Shown: positions 37,881 to 48,199 of the stretch, piece after piece
Numbering within the stretch: position 1 is the stretch's first letter
Layout of the letters: each line of letters starts with the position of its first letter
Source of the DNA: Microbulbifer harenosus
GTDB taxonomy: Bacteria; Pseudomonadota; Gammaproteobacteria; Pseudomonadales; Cellvibrionaceae
Length of the DNA: 64,000 nucleotides
Direction: 5' to 3'
NCBI RefSeq assembly: GCF_005771435.1
Contig: NZ_VANI01000016.1
Span: forward strand, 124,001-188,000
Notes under the pieces: model-generated
Database searches by the model: none
What the model was told of the DNA's origin: nothing
Seen by the model: the letters and a program-made list of their open reading frames with translations, nothing else
Position numbers and translations under genes: made by a program

Positions 37881-39961
37881 TGGCTCAGGATTTTCTGGTT
37901 GAGCTGGGCACCGAAGAGCTGCCCCCGAAAGCGCTATCGACCTTGATGCAGGCATTTGCCGACGGCATTGAGCAGAGCCTGAAAGACGCCGAGCTTGCGT
38001 ACGGCGAAATCAAAGCCTTCGCCAGCCCGCGCCGCCTCGCCGTCGCCGTGAGCGATCTGGCCGAGCAGCAACAGGACAAGCAGATCGAAAAACACGGCCC
38101 CGCAGTAGCCGCCGCGTTCGACAAGGACGGCAAGCCGTCCAAGGCCGCCGAGGGTTTTGCCCGCGGCAACGGCGTGACCGTGGACCAGCTCGCACGCGTG
38201 CAGACCGACAAGGGTGAACGCCTGGCATTTATCAGCGAGCAGAAAGGCGAGAGCACTGAAAAACTGCTCGGCGATATCGTCAGCAAAGCCCTGGCACAAC
38301 TGCCTATTCCCAAGCGCATGCGCTGGGGCGCGCGCAAGGAAGAATTCGTGCGTCCGGTGCACTGGTTGCTGATGCTGTTCGGCAACAAAGTGGTAGACGC
38401 GGAAGTACTCGGTCTCAAGGCCGACAATACCACTCGCGGCCACCGCTTCCACTACAATCGCGAACTCACCGTGGCCTCCGCCAGCGACTATGTACAGCAG
38501 CTGCGCGAGCCGGGTTTCGTGGTGGCAGATTTTGCCGAGCGCCGCGAGATTATCCGCGAGCAGGTGCAGGCGGAAGCCAATAATGTGAACGGCGAAGCAG
38601 TGATCGACGACGCACTGCTGGACGAGGTGACCGCGCTCGTGGAGTGGCCGGTTGCGCTGACCGGGCGCTTCGAAAAACGCTTCCTCGAGGTACCGGCGGA
38701 AGCGCTGATCTCGTCGATGAAAGAGCACCAGAAATATTTCCACGTGGTGGACGAAGACGGCCAGCTGATGCCGTTTTTCGTGACGGTCGCCAACATCGAG
38801 AGCACCGATGCCAAGCAGGTACTTGAGGGCAACGAGCGCGTGATCCGCCCGCGCCTGTCTGATGCGGCGTTCTTTTTCGAGACCGACAAGAAAACCAGCC
38901 TGGAAGCGCGCCGGGAAAAACTCAAGTCCATCGTGTTCCAGCAGAAACTCGGTACCGTCTTCGACAAAACCGAGCGCCTGGCAAAACTCGCCGCGGCCAT
39001 CGCGGAAAAAATCGGTGGCGACTCCGCACTGGCGCAGCGCGCCGCACAGCTGTGCAAATCCGATCTCGTCACCGAGATGGTGTTCGAGTTTGCCGACATG
39101 CAGGGTATCGCCGGTTACTACTACGCGGAAAACGATGGCGAGCCGCTGGACGTGGCCAAAGCCATGTACGAGCAGTACATGCCGAAATTCGCCGGTGACG
39201 AGCTGCCGCAAACCGGGACCGGCACCATCGTCGCCCTCGCCGACCGCATCGACACGCTGGTAGGCATATTCGGCATTGGCCAGCCGCCGAGCGGCTCGCG
39301 CGATCCGTTCGCGCTGCGCCGCGCAAGCCTCGGTGTGTTGCGTTTATTGGTCGAGAAAAATATCGATCTGGACCTGCGCGAACTGCTCACGCTGGCCCGC
39401 GACGGCTACCCGCGCACCGCGCTTGCCGAGCACGACAATGTGGTTGAGCAAACCCTGGCGTACATGCTTGAACGCTTCCGCGCGCGCTATGAAGACGCCG
39501 GTATCAAGGCGGAAGTGTTCCTCGCGGTTTCCGCGCGCAAACTGTCCCGCCCGCTGGATATCGACAATCGTGTAAAAGCGGTGCACAGCTTCAGCCAGCT
39601 GCCGGAAGCGGAAGCCCTGGCCGCCGCCAACAAACGCGTATCGAACATTCTCACGAAACTGGAAGGCCCCGCGCCGACACAGGTAGAGCAGGCGCTGCTG
39701 CAGGAGGACGCGGAGAAGGCGCTGTACCTCGCGCTGAAAGACGCGCAGGATGCGGTCGCCCCACTCTACGCCGAAGCGCGTTTCGAGGAGGGTCTCGCCG
39801 GCCTCTCCGGCCTGCGCGAAACCGTGGACAACTTCTTCGACGGCGTGATGGTGATGGCCGACGACGAACAGTTGCGCAACAACCGCCTGGCCCTGCTGGC
39901 ACAATTGCGCGGGCTGTTTCTGGAAGTGGCGGACATCTCTCAGCTGGCACCCGCCAAGTAA
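37880..39961 (+). CDS. glyS: glycyl-tRNA synthetase beta subunit
   Basis: A 693-residue subunit that recognises tRNA-Gly. The start (QDFLVELGTEELPPKAL) and KSDLVTEMVFEFADMQGIAGYYYA are typical, as is the C-terminal anticodon-binding region with AFFDGVMVMADDEQLRNNRLALL-like sequence (here NFFDGVMVMAD). Overlaps glyQ (TAATG), so translation is coupled. Normal length. Confidence 0.97.
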   Translation: MAQDFLVELGTEELPPKALSTLMQAFADGIEQSLKDAELAYGEIKAFASPRRLAVAVSDLAEQQQDKQIEKHGPAVAAAFDKDGKPSKAAEGFARGNGVTVDQLARVQTDKGERLAFISEQKGESTEKLLGDIVSKALAQLPIPKRMRWGARKEEFVRPVHWLLMLFGNKVVDAEVLGLKADNTTRGHRFHYNRELTVASASDYVQQLREPGFVVADFAERREIIREQVQAEANNVNGEAVIDDALLDEVTALVEWPVALTGRFEKRFLEVPAEALISSMKEHQKYFHVVDEDGQLMPFFVTVANIESTDAKQVLEGNERVIRPRLSDAAFFFETDKKTSLEARREKLKSIVFQQKLGTVFDKTERLAKLAAAIAEKIGGDSALAQRAAQLCKSDLVTEMVFEFADMQGIAGYYYAENDGEPLDVAKAMYEQYMPKFAGDELPQTGTGTIVALADRIDTLVGIFGIGQPPSGSRDPFALRRASLGVLRLLVEKNIDLDLRELLTLARDGYPRTALAEHDNVVEQTLAYMLERFRARYEDAGIKAEVFLAVSARKLSRPLDIDNRVKAVHSFSQLPEAEALAAANKRVSNILTKLEGPAPTQVEQALLQEDAEKALYLALKDAQDAVAPLYAEARFEEGLAGLSGLRETVDNFFDGVMVMADDEQLRNNRLALLAQLRGLFLEVADISQLAPAK

Positions 39962-39974
39962 GCCGCCCTGCACC

Positions 39975-40043
39975 TGTAGGAGCTTGCTTGCAAGCGAACC
40001 GAACCGCACTCCGGAACTGTTCGCTTGCAAGCAAGCTCCTACA
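39975..40043. repeat. REP-like 25-bp perfect inverted repeat
   Basis: Two perfectly complementary 25-base arms (39975-39999 and 40019-40043) with TGTAGGAGCTTGCTTGCAAG as the outer part, separated by 19 bases. This is the core and layout of the pseudomonad REP family (GTAGGAGC...GCTTGC). It lies between glyS and gmhB. No RAYT transposase is in the window. Confidence 0.8.
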
Positions 40044-40076
40044 AATGTGGTTTCTTTCAACTACAGCATTAACTCC

Positions 40077-40625
40077 ATGGCCATCATCATTCTCGACCGC
40101 GACGGTGTGATCAATCAGCATTCGGACAGCCATGTCCGCAGTGCCGACGAGTGGCTGCCCATCGCCGGCAGTATCGAAGCCATGGCGCAACTCAGCCAGG
40201 CGGGCCACCAGTTGGTCATCGCTACCAACCAGAGCGGCCTCGCGCTCGGCCATTTCGACCTCGACGACCTGGAAGCCATGCACGCAAAAATGCGCGCACT
40301 GGTGGAAGATGCCGGCGGCGAGATCGCCGCGATTTTTTACTGCCCCCACAGCGACGAAGACCACTGCCGCTGCCGCAAACCCAACACCGGTCTGCTCGAT
40401 GCGATCGAGGCGGAATTCGATACCAGCCTGCACGACTGCTATTTTGTCGGCGACCGCATGGCCGATCTGCAATGCGCCGTGGCGAAGGGCTGCAAACCGG
40501 TGCTGGTAAAAACCGGCTGCGGTGATAGAACCCTGATGTCGCTGATTCAAAGTCCCGATCCCGCCCTGATTGGCACCACAGTGTTCGAAAACCTCGCGCA
40601 GTTTGCCGACTTCGCGCTGCGCTGA
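40077..40625 (+). CDS. gmhB: D-glycero-beta-D-manno-heptose-1,7-bisphosphate 7-phosphatase
   Basis: A 182-residue HAD-superfamily phosphatase of the GmhB type, for making ADP-heptose for lipopolysaccharide. Motif I is IIILDRDGVIN (nucleophile and acid Asp), motif II VIATNQSGLA, the zinc-binding CPHSDEDHCRCRKP and motif IV YFVGDRMADLQCA are present. The upstream frame to 39984 passes through the REP sequence and is not used. It commonly follows glyS in gammaproteobacteria. Confidence 0.94.
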   Translation: MAIIILDRDGVINQHSDSHVRSADEWLPIAGSIEAMAQLSQAGHQLVIATNQSGLALGHFDLDDLEAMHAKMRALVEDAGGEIAAIFYCPHSDEDHCRCRKPNTGLLDAIEAEFDTSLHDCYFVGDRMADLQCAVAKGCKPVLVKTGCGDRTLMSLIQSPDPALIGTTVFENLAQFADFALR

Positions 40626-41110
40626 CCGTGTAACCGCGGCCGAGGTTTTTTCTTGTTTCCGTTCCCGCCTTCCACTCCCAGAAGATAATTTTCACGACGT
40701 AATGACAAAGTGAATTGCGACAGTTTTGTGAAGTACTTTCACTTTTTTCACCTTTAAAACCCTTGTTGCGCCACCCTATTGCCGCCCGCTATTGGTTTCC
40801 GTAGAAACCGATGAGAGGGATGCTACGCCGCGCGAATTCCACGGAACGGAAAATAACAAGTCGCGCGGTGCACCGGATCAGAGGTTGATGGAACGACCAG
40901 AATGACGGGATGTATTACCGGGAGTGTCGGGCGAAGCCGCAGTATGGGAAAGACGCAGACACTCTCAGGCACCACCACCGCTCCGTTTATTCGGCGCGCC
41001 AGCGCCACAGTTCCATCGGAGATCTTTTCCGTTATCCATCGGAACGGCCTGTACCCAGCCGCCAAAAGCGGTATGGCTGCAGGTTTTTTTATTTTTACGG
41101 GGCATATTCA
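40626..41110. other. intergenic region upstream of subtilase, nothing firmly recognised
   Basis: About 485 bases between gmhB and the protease. An AT-rich stretch near 40700-40760 with the imperfect palindrome GTGAAGTACTTTCAC (about 40729-40743) may contain the promoter. The protease frame stays open upstream to 40910 by chance; the protein there shows no signal peptide. A single AGGGAT occurs near 40817 without the repeat structure. Confidence 0.5.
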
Positions 41111-44100
41111 ATGAAATTGTTTTCCGCACCGAAATTGTTCGGGGGGCTACTCGCCGGCCTGTTGTTATCCACAACCAGTGTCGCCGATGAGCGCACCGAT
41201 CTGCCGGCACCGGCAGAGGGCAAACGCAAAACCTACGTTGTTCAACTCGCCGACAAGCCGCTGATCGCCTACGAGGGCGGCATTGCCGGGCTGGCAGCCA
41301 CCAAACCGCAGATGTCCGCGGCCGGCAAGTCGCGCCGGCTGGATTTCAACGACAACAATATCCGCAACTACGCCGCACACCTGGCGAAGCAACGCAGCGA
41401 GGCGCTGCAGGCGATTCCCGGTGCACGCAAGGTACACGAGTACCAGATCGCATTTAACGGCTTCGCCGCGCAGATGACCGCCAAACAGGCGCAGGCGCTG
41501 CGCAACCGCAAGGACGTGCTGGGCGTATGGGAGGACCGGCTGCTGAAGCCGCAAACCAATTCCACCTATCGCTATCTCGGTCTCGATCACCTCCCCGGAC
41601 CCTGGTTGCTCGGTGCCACCGGTGAGGATGTCGTGATTGGCGTGATCGATTCCGGTATCCACCCTGAGCACCCCAGCCTCGAGGACGCCCGCACGCCGAA
41701 GCGCGGCCACCTGGGCCGGCCGATTCTGTACGGACCCGCACCGGAGCACTTCACCGGAAGCGGCTGCGAATTTGGCAACAGCGCTTTCAATCCCGCGGAT
41801 ATGCCGTTTGACTGCAACAACAAGCTCTTGAAGGCGCAGGCGTTTTCCGCCGGCTTCCTCGCCGCCAACGAACTGGCGGACTACGAGTTTCTGTCGGCGC
41901 GGGATGCCGACGGCCACGGCACCCACACCGCCACCACCGCGGCGGGCAACTTCGGCGTGGAAGGCGTTATGAATGGCGAGGCCACCGGCACCCTCAGCGG
42001 TGTCGCGCCGCGCGCGCGGGTGGCGGTGTACAAGGTCTGCTGGGATGCACCCAACCCTGACGACAGCGGCTGTTTCTCGTCCGACTCCATGGCCGCCATC
42101 GACCAGGCCGTGGCCGACGGTGTGGATGTAATCAACTTCTCCGTGGGCGGCGCCAGCACCCAGTTCAACGGTCCGGATGATATCGCCTTCCTGTTTGCCG
42201 CCGACGCCGGTGTGTTTGTCGCTGTGTCTGCAGGCAACTCCGGCCCCGGTAACGGCACCATCGGCACGCCGTCGGGTGTGCCCTGGGTCACTTCCGTGGG
42301 CGCAGCGGAAGACAACGAGAGCTTCGGCACCGGCGTGGAAGTGAGCGCGCCGTCGGATCTCGCCGGAATCTTCGAGGGCCTGCAAGGTTCCGGCCCGGTG
42401 CAACTGGCGGATACCGGTGCCATCTCCGCCGACATCGTCAACGCGGAGCCACTGGACGCCTGCTCCCCGCTGACCAATGCGGACGCGCTTAATGGCAAGA
42501 TTGCGCTGGTGGTGCGCGGGGTCTGCGCCTTCTCGATCAAGTACGACGAAGCCGCGGCCGCCGGCGCGCGCGCCATTGTGGTGTTCAATGACGGTACCGC
42601 GCCGGATCGCGTCGATCCCATCACCATGTCGGCGCCGGATACCACCATCCCCGGGGTGATGATCCGCCACCCGGACGGGTTGGCGTTGGCAAACGCGAGC
42701 GGTACCGCCGGTACGCTGAGCCCGGAAATCCAGGTGTCGCGCGATAACCGCATCGCCGGTTTCTCTTCCCGCGGCGCCAACGGCGGCGCACCAGACATCA
42801 TCAAGCCGGATATCGCCGCCCCCGGCGTGGGCATTGTCGCGGGCATCTCTCCGGTGTTGTCCGGTGGTGAGATTTACGGCGCGCTGAGTGGTACGTCCAT
42901 GGCCAGCCCGCACATCGCCGGCGTATTCGCCCTGTTGAAGCAGGCGCACCCGGAGTGGACACCGGCGATGGCGCGCTCCGCGCTGATGACCTCGGCGCGC
43001 CAGAACCTGAAAAAGTCCTTTGGCGATGAGGCCGCCGACCCGTTCGACATCGGCGCCGGTATGGTACAGCCCGCCAACGCCTTCTTCCCGGGACTGGTGT
43101 ACGACGCCGGGCTGCTGGATTACTTTGCCTTCCTGTGCGGCGCGGAGAACCAGCCGCAGCTGATGGACCCGGCAGACTGTACTTACCTCGAGGAAAATGG
43201 CTTCTCCACCGATTCCTCCGACCTCAACCTGCCCTCCATCGGTATCGCCGAACTGGTGGGCAGCCAGACCGTCACCCGCCGGGTCACCAGTGTGGCCAAG
43301 GGTACTCAGTGGTACTGGGCAGAAGTCGATGCACCCCCGGGTGTGCGCGTGGAGGTTTCTCCGCGGCTTCTGCGTTTGAAGGAAGGGGAAACGGCGAGCT
43401 TTGACGTGACGTTTACCGCCACGGCCAATGCGGCGCTCGGTGAATGGGCTTTCGGTTCCATCAACTGGTCCCAGGGTCTGCGCCATGTGCGCAGCCCGAT
43501 CGCGGTGCGCCCGGTACCCATTTCCGCGCCCGGTGCTGTGGCTGGCAGCGGCACGGACGGCAGTCTGCAGATCCCGCTGGTGTTCGGTTATTCCGGTGCT
43601 TATAGCGCGGTCATCGATGGTCTTGCGTACGGTACGCCAAGCGATGATTCTGTGGCCGATGGTGCCTATGTACTGAAGTTTGTGACAGTACCCGAAGGAA
43701 CAAGCTTTGCACGTATCGCTCTGTTTGATGCGGAAGTCGGTGACGGCGACGGCTCGGACAATCTCGATATCCAAGTGCAGGGTCCAGATTCCGCCGGCTA
43801 TCCGTTAGTCGGTACCAGCGGCTCACGGACGTCTGCAGAACATGTGGACATGATCAATCCGCCGCCGGGAGATTACGCGGTTTTTGTGATCGATAACATC
43901 TCAGCTCCCGGCGATACGCCGTTTACTCTGTACAATTTCAATCTAAACGGCGACGCTGGCAACACCATCCTGGAAGGCCCAGTTAGTGCCAGTTTCGGCG
44001 GTAGCGGTAATCTGAATCTGGAGTGGCAGGGTCTCAGCAGCGGATCCCGCGCGCTGGGTATTGTCACCCATACCGATGGGGACACGGTCCTCGCCACCAC

Positions 44101-44125
44101 CGAGGTAATGATCGACACCCAGTAA
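41111..44125 (+). CDS. secreted subtilisin-like serine protease (S8) with PA domain
   Basis: A 1004-residue exported protease. Signal peptide (KLFSAPKLFGGLLAGLLLSTTSVA), an I9-type propeptide (KTYVVQLADKPL ... VHEYQIAFNGFAAQMTAKQAQALRNRKDVLGVWED), then the S8 catalytic domain with the triad: VIDSGIHPEHPSL (Asp), DADGHGTHTATTAAG (His), LSGTSMASPHIAGVFALLKQ (Ser). A PA domain is inserted between His and Ser (LNGKIALVVRGVCAFSIKYDEAAAAGARAIVVFND). About 300 C-terminal residues are beta-rich, fibronectin-like. I start at the ATG at 41111 because it begins the signal peptide, with ACGGGG before it. Ends at a strong terminator shared with rimO. Confidence 0.92.
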   Translation: MKLFSAPKLFGGLLAGLLLSTTSVADERTDLPAPAEGKRKTYVVQLADKPLIAYEGGIAGLAATKPQMSAAGKSRRLDFNDNNIRNYAAHLAKQRSEALQAIPGARKVHEYQIAFNGFAAQMTAKQAQALRNRKDVLGVWEDRLLKPQTNSTYRYLGLDHLPGPWLLGATGEDVVIGVIDSGIHPEHPSLEDARTPKRGHLGRPILYGPAPEHFTGSGCEFGNSAFNPADMPFDCNNKLLKAQAFSAGFLAANELADYEFLSARDADGHGTHTATTAAGNFGVEGVMNGEATGTLSGVAPRARVAVYKVCWDAPNPDDSGCFSSDSMAAIDQAVADGVDVINFSVGGASTQFNGPDDIAFLFAADAGVFVAVSAGNSGPGNGTIGTPSGVPWVTSVGAAEDNESFGTGVEVSAPSDLAGIFEGLQGSGPVQLADTGAISADIVNAEPLDACSPLTNADALNGKIALVVRGVCAFSIKYDEAAAAGARAIVVFNDGTAPDRVDPITMSAPDTTIPGVMIRHPDGLALANASGTAGTLSPEIQVSRDNRIAGFSSRGANGGAPDIIKPDIAAPGVGIVAGISPVLSGGEIYGALSGTSMASPHIAGVFALLKQAHPEWTPAMARSALMTSARQNLKKSFGDEAADPFDIGAGMVQPANAFFPGLVYDAGLLDYFAFLCGAENQPQLMDPADCTYLEENGFSTDSSDLNLPSIGIAELVGSQTVTRRVTSVAKGTQWYWAEVDAPPGVRVEVSPRLLRLKEGETASFDVTFTATANAALGEWAFGSINWSQGLRHVRSPIAVRPVPISAPGAVAGSGTDGSLQIPLVFGYSGAYSAVIDGLAYGTPSDDSVADGAYVLKFVTVPEGTSFARIALFDAEVGDGDGSDNLDIQVQGPDSAGYPLVGTSGSRTSAEHVDMINPPPGDYAVFVIDNISAPGDTPFTLYNFNLNGDAGNTILEGPVSASFGGSGNLNLEWQGLSSGSRALGIVTHTDGDTVLATTEVMIDTQ

Positions 44126-44142
44126 GCGAGCACTCGCTCACT

Positions 44143-44178
44143 AAAAAGCCCGGGAGCCGCAAGGTTCCCGGGCTTTTT
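44143..44178. terminator. bidirectional Rho-independent terminator
   Basis: A 13-bp stem (AAAAAGCCCGGGA / TCCCGGGCTTTTT) with a GCCGCAAGGT loop, A-run on one side and T-run on the other. It serves the protease from the left and rimO from the right. Confidence 0.92.
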
Positions 44179-44212
44179 GTTTTTCAGCAGAAGTTAACGG
44201 TGGTAACGGGGC

Positions 44213-45583
44213 TTACAGCAGTTCCGCCCACAGATCGTACTCGTCCGCGTGGGTCACTTCCGCCCACACCTTGTCACCCGGGGCGAGGTTGGTTTCGCCA
44301 TTCAGGTACACCATGCCGTCGATCTCCGGGGCGTCGGCCCAGGAGCGGCCGATAGCCCCCTCCTCGTCCACTTCATCGATCAACACCTCGATCTTGCGGC
44401 CGATTTTCTGCTGCAGGCGCGCGGCACTGATCTGCTGCTGGTGCGCCATAAAACGCTCCCAGCGCTCCTGCTTCACGTCTTCCGGTACGGCGCCTTCCAG
44501 TTCGTTGGCCGGCGCACCGTCCACGGCGGAGTATTTGAAGCAGCCGACGCGGTCTAACTGGGCCTCGGAGAGCCAGTCCAGCAGGTACTGGAAATCCTCT
44601 TCGGTCTCACCGGGGAAGCCGACAATAAAGGTGGAGCGGATGGTGAGCTCCGGGCAGATCTCGCGCCACTTTTTGATGCGCGCCAGGGTCTTGTCCTCAA
44701 ATGCGGGGCGCTTCATCGCCTTCAGCACTTTAGGGCTGGCGTGCTGGAACGGGATGTCCAGGTACGGCAGCAGTTTGCCTTCCGCCATCAGCGGGATCAC
44801 GTCATCCACATTGGGATACGGGTACACATAGTGCAGGCGCACCCACACGCCCATGGACGACAGCGCCTCGCACAGCTCCAGCATACGGGTCTTCACCGGG
44901 CGGCCATCCCAGAAATCCAGCTTGTATTTCAGGTCCACGCCGTAGGCACTGGTGTCCTGGGAGATCACCAGCAGTTCCTGCACGCCGGCGTTGACCAGTC
45001 TCTCCGCCTCGCCCAGCACCTCGCCCACCGGGCGGCTCACCAGCTTGCCGCGCATGCTGGGGATGATGCAGAAGGAGCAGGAGTGATTGCAGCCCTCGGA
45101 AATTTTCAGGTAGGCGTAGTGGCGCGGGGTCAGTTTGATACCCTGCGGCGGTACCAGATCGACGAACGGGTCGTGGTCGGCCTTGGGCGGAACCACTTCG
45201 TGCACCGCGTTGACCACCTGCTCGTACTGCTGCGGACCGGTGACCGACAACACGCTCGGGTGCGCCTGGCGGATGGTATCTTCTTCCACGCCCATGCAGC
45301 CGGTAACGATCACCTTGCCGTTTTCGTGCAGGGCCTCGCCGATGGCGTCGAGAGATTCCTGCTTTGCGCTGTCGATAAAACCGCAGGTGTTCACCACCAC
45401 TACGTCGGCATCTTCGTAGGAAGGAACGACTTCGTAACCCTCCATGCGCAGCTGGGTGAGGATGCGCTCGGAGTCCACGGTCGCCTTGGGGCAACCGAGG
45501 GAGACAAATCCCACCTTGCCCGAACCGGATTTGCCCGGTTCCACCACGGTCGCACCAGTCACTGAATTGTCTGCACTGCTCAT
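44213..45583 (-). CDS. rimO: ribosomal protein S12 methylthiotransferase
   Basis: A 456-residue radical-SAM enzyme that adds a methylthio group to Asp88/89 of ribosomal protein S12. N-terminal UPF0004 domain with cluster cysteines ([44 protein letters not shown]), the radical-SAM CxxxCxxC in [19 protein letters not shown], and a C-terminal TRAM domain. The ATG at 45583 is preceded by AGAGGA; an upstream in-frame codon is not favoured. Confidence 0.96.
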   Translation of the reverse strand: MSSADNSVTGATVVEPGKSGSGKVGFVSLGCPKATVDSERILTQLRMEGYEVVPSYEDADVVVVNTCGFIDSAKQESLDAIGEALHENGKVIVTGCMGVEEDTIRQAHPSVLSVTGPQQYEQVVNAVHEVVPPKADHDPFVDLVPPQGIKLTPRHYAYLKISEGCNHSCSFCIIPSMRGKLVSRPVGEVLGEAERLVNAGVQELLVISQDTSAYGVDLKYKLDFWDGRPVKTRMLELCEALSSMGVWVRLHYVYPYPNVDDVIPLMAEGKLLPYLDIPFQHASPKVLKAMKRPAFEDKTLARIKKWREICPELTIRSTFIVGFPGETEEDFQYLLDWLSEAQLDRVGCFKYSAVDGAPANELEGAVPEDVKQERWERFMAHQQQISAARLQQKIGRKIEVLIDEVDEEGAIGRSWADAPEIDGMVYLNGETNLAPGDKVWAEVTHADEYDLWAELL

Positions 45584-45800
45584 GAGTGTCCTCTGCCGGC
45601 GCCCGCGGGCGGCCGTCACCATTGATTAAAAAGCGGGCAATTCTAACGGGCCGCGGTCGCCTTGCATAGCGCATGCTATGGTTACCGTCGTCTGTGTTAT
45701 GCCTCGGGCAGCATACACCCGGCCTTCGCGCAATTGGTGCTTGTGTTCCCCCGGCCGGATAACAACAATGGCGCCCCGCCTCAACCACCGGAGCCCTGCC

Positions 45801-46991
45801 GTGCAACAACTGATACTCAATCCCCGCGCCGAACGCCGTCTCAAGATGGGCCATCTGTGGATCTACAGCAACGAGGTGGACACCAAGCGCAGCCCGTTGA
45901 AGGGGCTGGAGCCCGGCGGGCAGTGTGAAATTCTCGACAGCAACGGCAAGAGTCTGGGATATGCGCTGGTTAACCCCAACCAGCTGATCTGCGGCCGCCT
46001 GGTGTCGCGCGGGGACCCGTTCAACAGCAAACAGTTACAGCGCCGTCTGGAAAGCGCGCTGGCGCTGCGCGAACGCTACTTCCCCCACCCCAGCTACCGC
46101 ATGGTATACGGCGATTCCGACGGTCTGCCCGGCCTTGTAGTGGACCGTTTTGGCGACTACCTGGTCGTGCAGGTCAGCAGCTGGGGTATGGAAACGCTGC
46201 TCGGCGACATCGTCGACGCACTGGTCTCCCTGGTGAAACCCAAGGGTATCCTGCTGCGCAACGACCACCAGGGCCGCAAGGTGGAAGAGCTGCCGGAAGT
46301 GTCCGAGGTGGCCCACGGCGAAGTGCCGCAGCTGGTGCCCTTTGAGGAGAACGGCGTCGCACTGCTGGCGCCGGTGTACCAGGGGCAGAAAACCGGCTGG
46401 TTCTACGACCACCGCGACAACCGCGCGCGCCTGAACCAATGGGTAAAGGGCCTGAATGTGCTCGACCTCTTCTCCTACGCTGGCGGCTGGGGTGTGCAAG
46501 CGCTCGCTCACGGCGCAGCGCAAGTGACCTGTGTGGACGCTTCCGGCCAGGCACTGGACTGGTGCGAGGAGAATGCGGCCCTGAACAACCGCAGGGACGA
46601 TCTGGTCACCATACAGGGCAAGGCCATCGACGCGATGAAAGAGCTGATCAACGAGGGCCAACGCTTTGACGCCATCGTGCTCGACCCACCCGCGTTCATC
46701 AAGCGCCGCAAAGACCAGAAGTCCGGCGAGGCCGCCTACCGGCACATCAATGAGCTGGCGCTGCGCCTGCTGGAAAAGAACGGCCTGCTGGTGAGCGCTT
46801 CCTGTTCCATGCACCTGGAGTCCGACACGCTGCTGGAGATTCTGCGCGGCGCCGGCCGGCATCTCGACAAAAATATCAGCATCATCGGCAGCGGCGGCCA
46901 GGGCGCCGACCACCCGGTGCACCCGGCGATCCCGGAAACCCGCTATCTCAAGGCGCACTTTGTGCACCTCGCGGCGGGCAGTAATTACTGA
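45801..46991 (+). CDS. rlmI: class I rRNA (cytosine-C5)-methyltransferase, RlmI type
   Basis: A 396-residue protein with an N-terminal PUA domain (LILNPRAERRLKMGHLWIYSNEVD) and a Rossmann methyltransferase (NVLDLFSYAGGWGVQALAHGAAQVTCVDAS; FDAIVLDPPAFIKRRKDQ; GLLVSASCSMHLESD). E. coli RlmI methylates C1962 of 23S rRNA. I choose the GTG at 45801: GGAG is seven bases before it, and homologues begin at this place. The frame is open upstream to 45678, including an ATG at 45768, without a better site. Confidence 0.9.
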   Translation: MQQLILNPRAERRLKMGHLWIYSNEVDTKRSPLKGLEPGGQCEILDSNGKSLGYALVNPNQLICGRLVSRGDPFNSKQLQRRLESALALRERYFPHPSYRMVYGDSDGLPGLVVDRFGDYLVVQVSSWGMETLLGDIVDALVSLVKPKGILLRNDHQGRKVEELPEVSEVAHGEVPQLVPFEENGVALLAPVYQGQKTGWFYDHRDNRARLNQWVKGLNVLDLFSYAGGWGVQALAHGAAQVTCVDASGQALDWCEENAALNNRRDDLVTIQGKAIDAMKELINEGQRFDAIVLDPPAFIKRRKDQKSGEAAYRHINELALRLLEKNGLLVSASCSMHLESDTLLEILRGAGRHLDKNISIIGSGGQGADHPVHPAIPETRYLKAHFVHLAAGSNY

Positions 46992-47003
46992 TTTTGGGCC
47001 CTG

Positions 47004-47465
47004 TTACTTCAGCGCTCGCGGATTCATCGGCAGCAGACGGGAATCCGCGAGCGCAGCGGTTCGGTGTCCCAACACCGCCTGGTACTCGCCATCCTCTATA
47101 AAGGCGAGAAACGCCTCCCGCGAGGGGTACCGCACCAACATCGCTAGATCCCACTGCTCCTGTTCCGGGCCGATCAGGAATGCACCTCCCTCTCCCAGAA
47201 ACACCACCTCACCACCACGGCGGGCCAGGATTGCTCCGGTGCGCGCCATGTACTTTCGGTAGGCGGCCTGGCCGCTGATAGGCTCCCCCGGGGCTAATGA
47301 CGGCGTATGTGCATAATCGGCATGTGCGCGGAATCTCAGCAGGTTCAGCATCACTACCTCACCGCGGGCCGGACTGGCGCGCAGCGCCTCCATGACTTCG
47401 GTGTTCGGATGTAGGCAAGCCTGTGTGTTTCTCACGGGTTGTACCGCTTGGTGATTGCCGGTCAT
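47004..47465 (-). CDS. DUF1330 family protein
   Basis: A 153-residue protein with the dimeric alpha/beta barrel pattern of DUF1330: VVMLNLLRFRAHADYA near residue 38, AAYRKYMARTGAILARRGGEVVFLGEG, and WDLAMLVRYPSREAFLAFIEDGEYQAVLGHRTAALADSRLLPMNP. The ATG at 47465 is chosen because AGGAG lies eight bases upstream. Function unknown. It converges with rlmI twelve bases away. Confidence 0.85.
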   Translation of the reverse strand: MTGNHQAVQPVRNTQACLHPNTEVMEALRASPARGEVVMLNLLRFRAHADYAHTPSLAPGEPISGQAAYRKYMARTGAILARRGGEVVFLGEGGAFLIGPEQEQWDLAMLVRYPSREAFLAFIEDGEYQAVLGHRTAALADSRLLPMNPRALK

Positions 47466-47666
47466 CAACTCTGCTCCTATTGCGTTGCTGTTATTCCTGC
47501 TAATTGAGGCCTTGGATAGTCACATGGGTTGCGCCATCCTCGCCATAACCTCGGATTTCGTGCCGGATAGCGAAGTCTGCGGGTGAGTGCCGTTTGGGAG
47601 CCACTGGCCGGCAAACTAGGATTCGGTATCCGCAAATAATTCGAAGTATCTGCTTTCGGAGTACTT

Positions 47667-48143
47667 ATGCTGAGACCGCTACAGGAATCCGATGTCGAAC
47701 GCCTTTCGCAGCTTTGGCTGCATCTGGCCTGCTGCGCGCACCCCAGTCTGCCCATCAGCTTTTGGTCCGCACCGGCACGTCAGTTGCGGCGGCGATTGGC
47801 GGCGCAGTGTCGTCACCGGTTACTGCACGGTGACCCCTCAGACATCAGCCACTGGGTCTATTCCCGCACGGGGAAGGATTTGGCCGACGGCCTGGTTACA
47901 ATCACCGATAACATGCTGGTCGAGACCCTATTCGTGTCTCCGACCAAGCAGCGGCACGGTGTTGGCAGCGAGCTGATGGCCCAGGCCAAGTTTGGGCGGC
48001 CGCAGCTGGAGGCGAAGGTGCTGGAGGAAAATCTGCGCGGTCGCTATTTCCTGCAGCAGCATGGCTTCGTGGAAACGGCGCGGCATTTCAATCAAAGTGC
48101 CAATCAGGATGAGATCTGGATGAGCTGCCGGGTCGCAGCCTGA
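47667..48143 (+). CDS. GNAT-family acetyltransferase-like protein
   Basis: A 158-residue protein with a GNAT fold pattern: an N-terminal MLRPLQESDVERLSQLWLHL, a central VETLFVSPTKQRHGVGSELMAQA (acetyl-CoA binding motif A, with RHGVGS) and the terminal NLRGRYFLQQHGFVETARHFNQ. Substrate unknown. It converges with gyrB across a strong terminator. Confidence 0.8.
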   Translation: MLRPLQESDVERLSQLWLHLACCAHPSLPISFWSAPARQLRRRLAAQCRHRLLHGDPSDISHWVYSRTGKDLADGLVTITDNMLVETLFVSPTKQRHGVGSELMAQAKFGRPQLEAKVLEENLRGRYFLQQHGFVETARHFNQSANQDEIWMSCRVAA

Positions 48144-48199
48144 CGCCTGGGCGGCGGTTGCCTCCGGAATTGTCCGCCCCGCGGGTATTCGACCGCCAC

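Noticed and set aside
40810..40830. AGGGAT near 40817 upstream of the subtilase as another element
   Set aside because: No flanking inverted repeat and no second loop at 23-24 nt.
41165..43774. 869-residue open frame on the minus strand
   Set aside because: It is the exact antisense shadow of the subtilase gene, which has a full catalytic triad and signal peptide. The antisense product has no recognisable domains.
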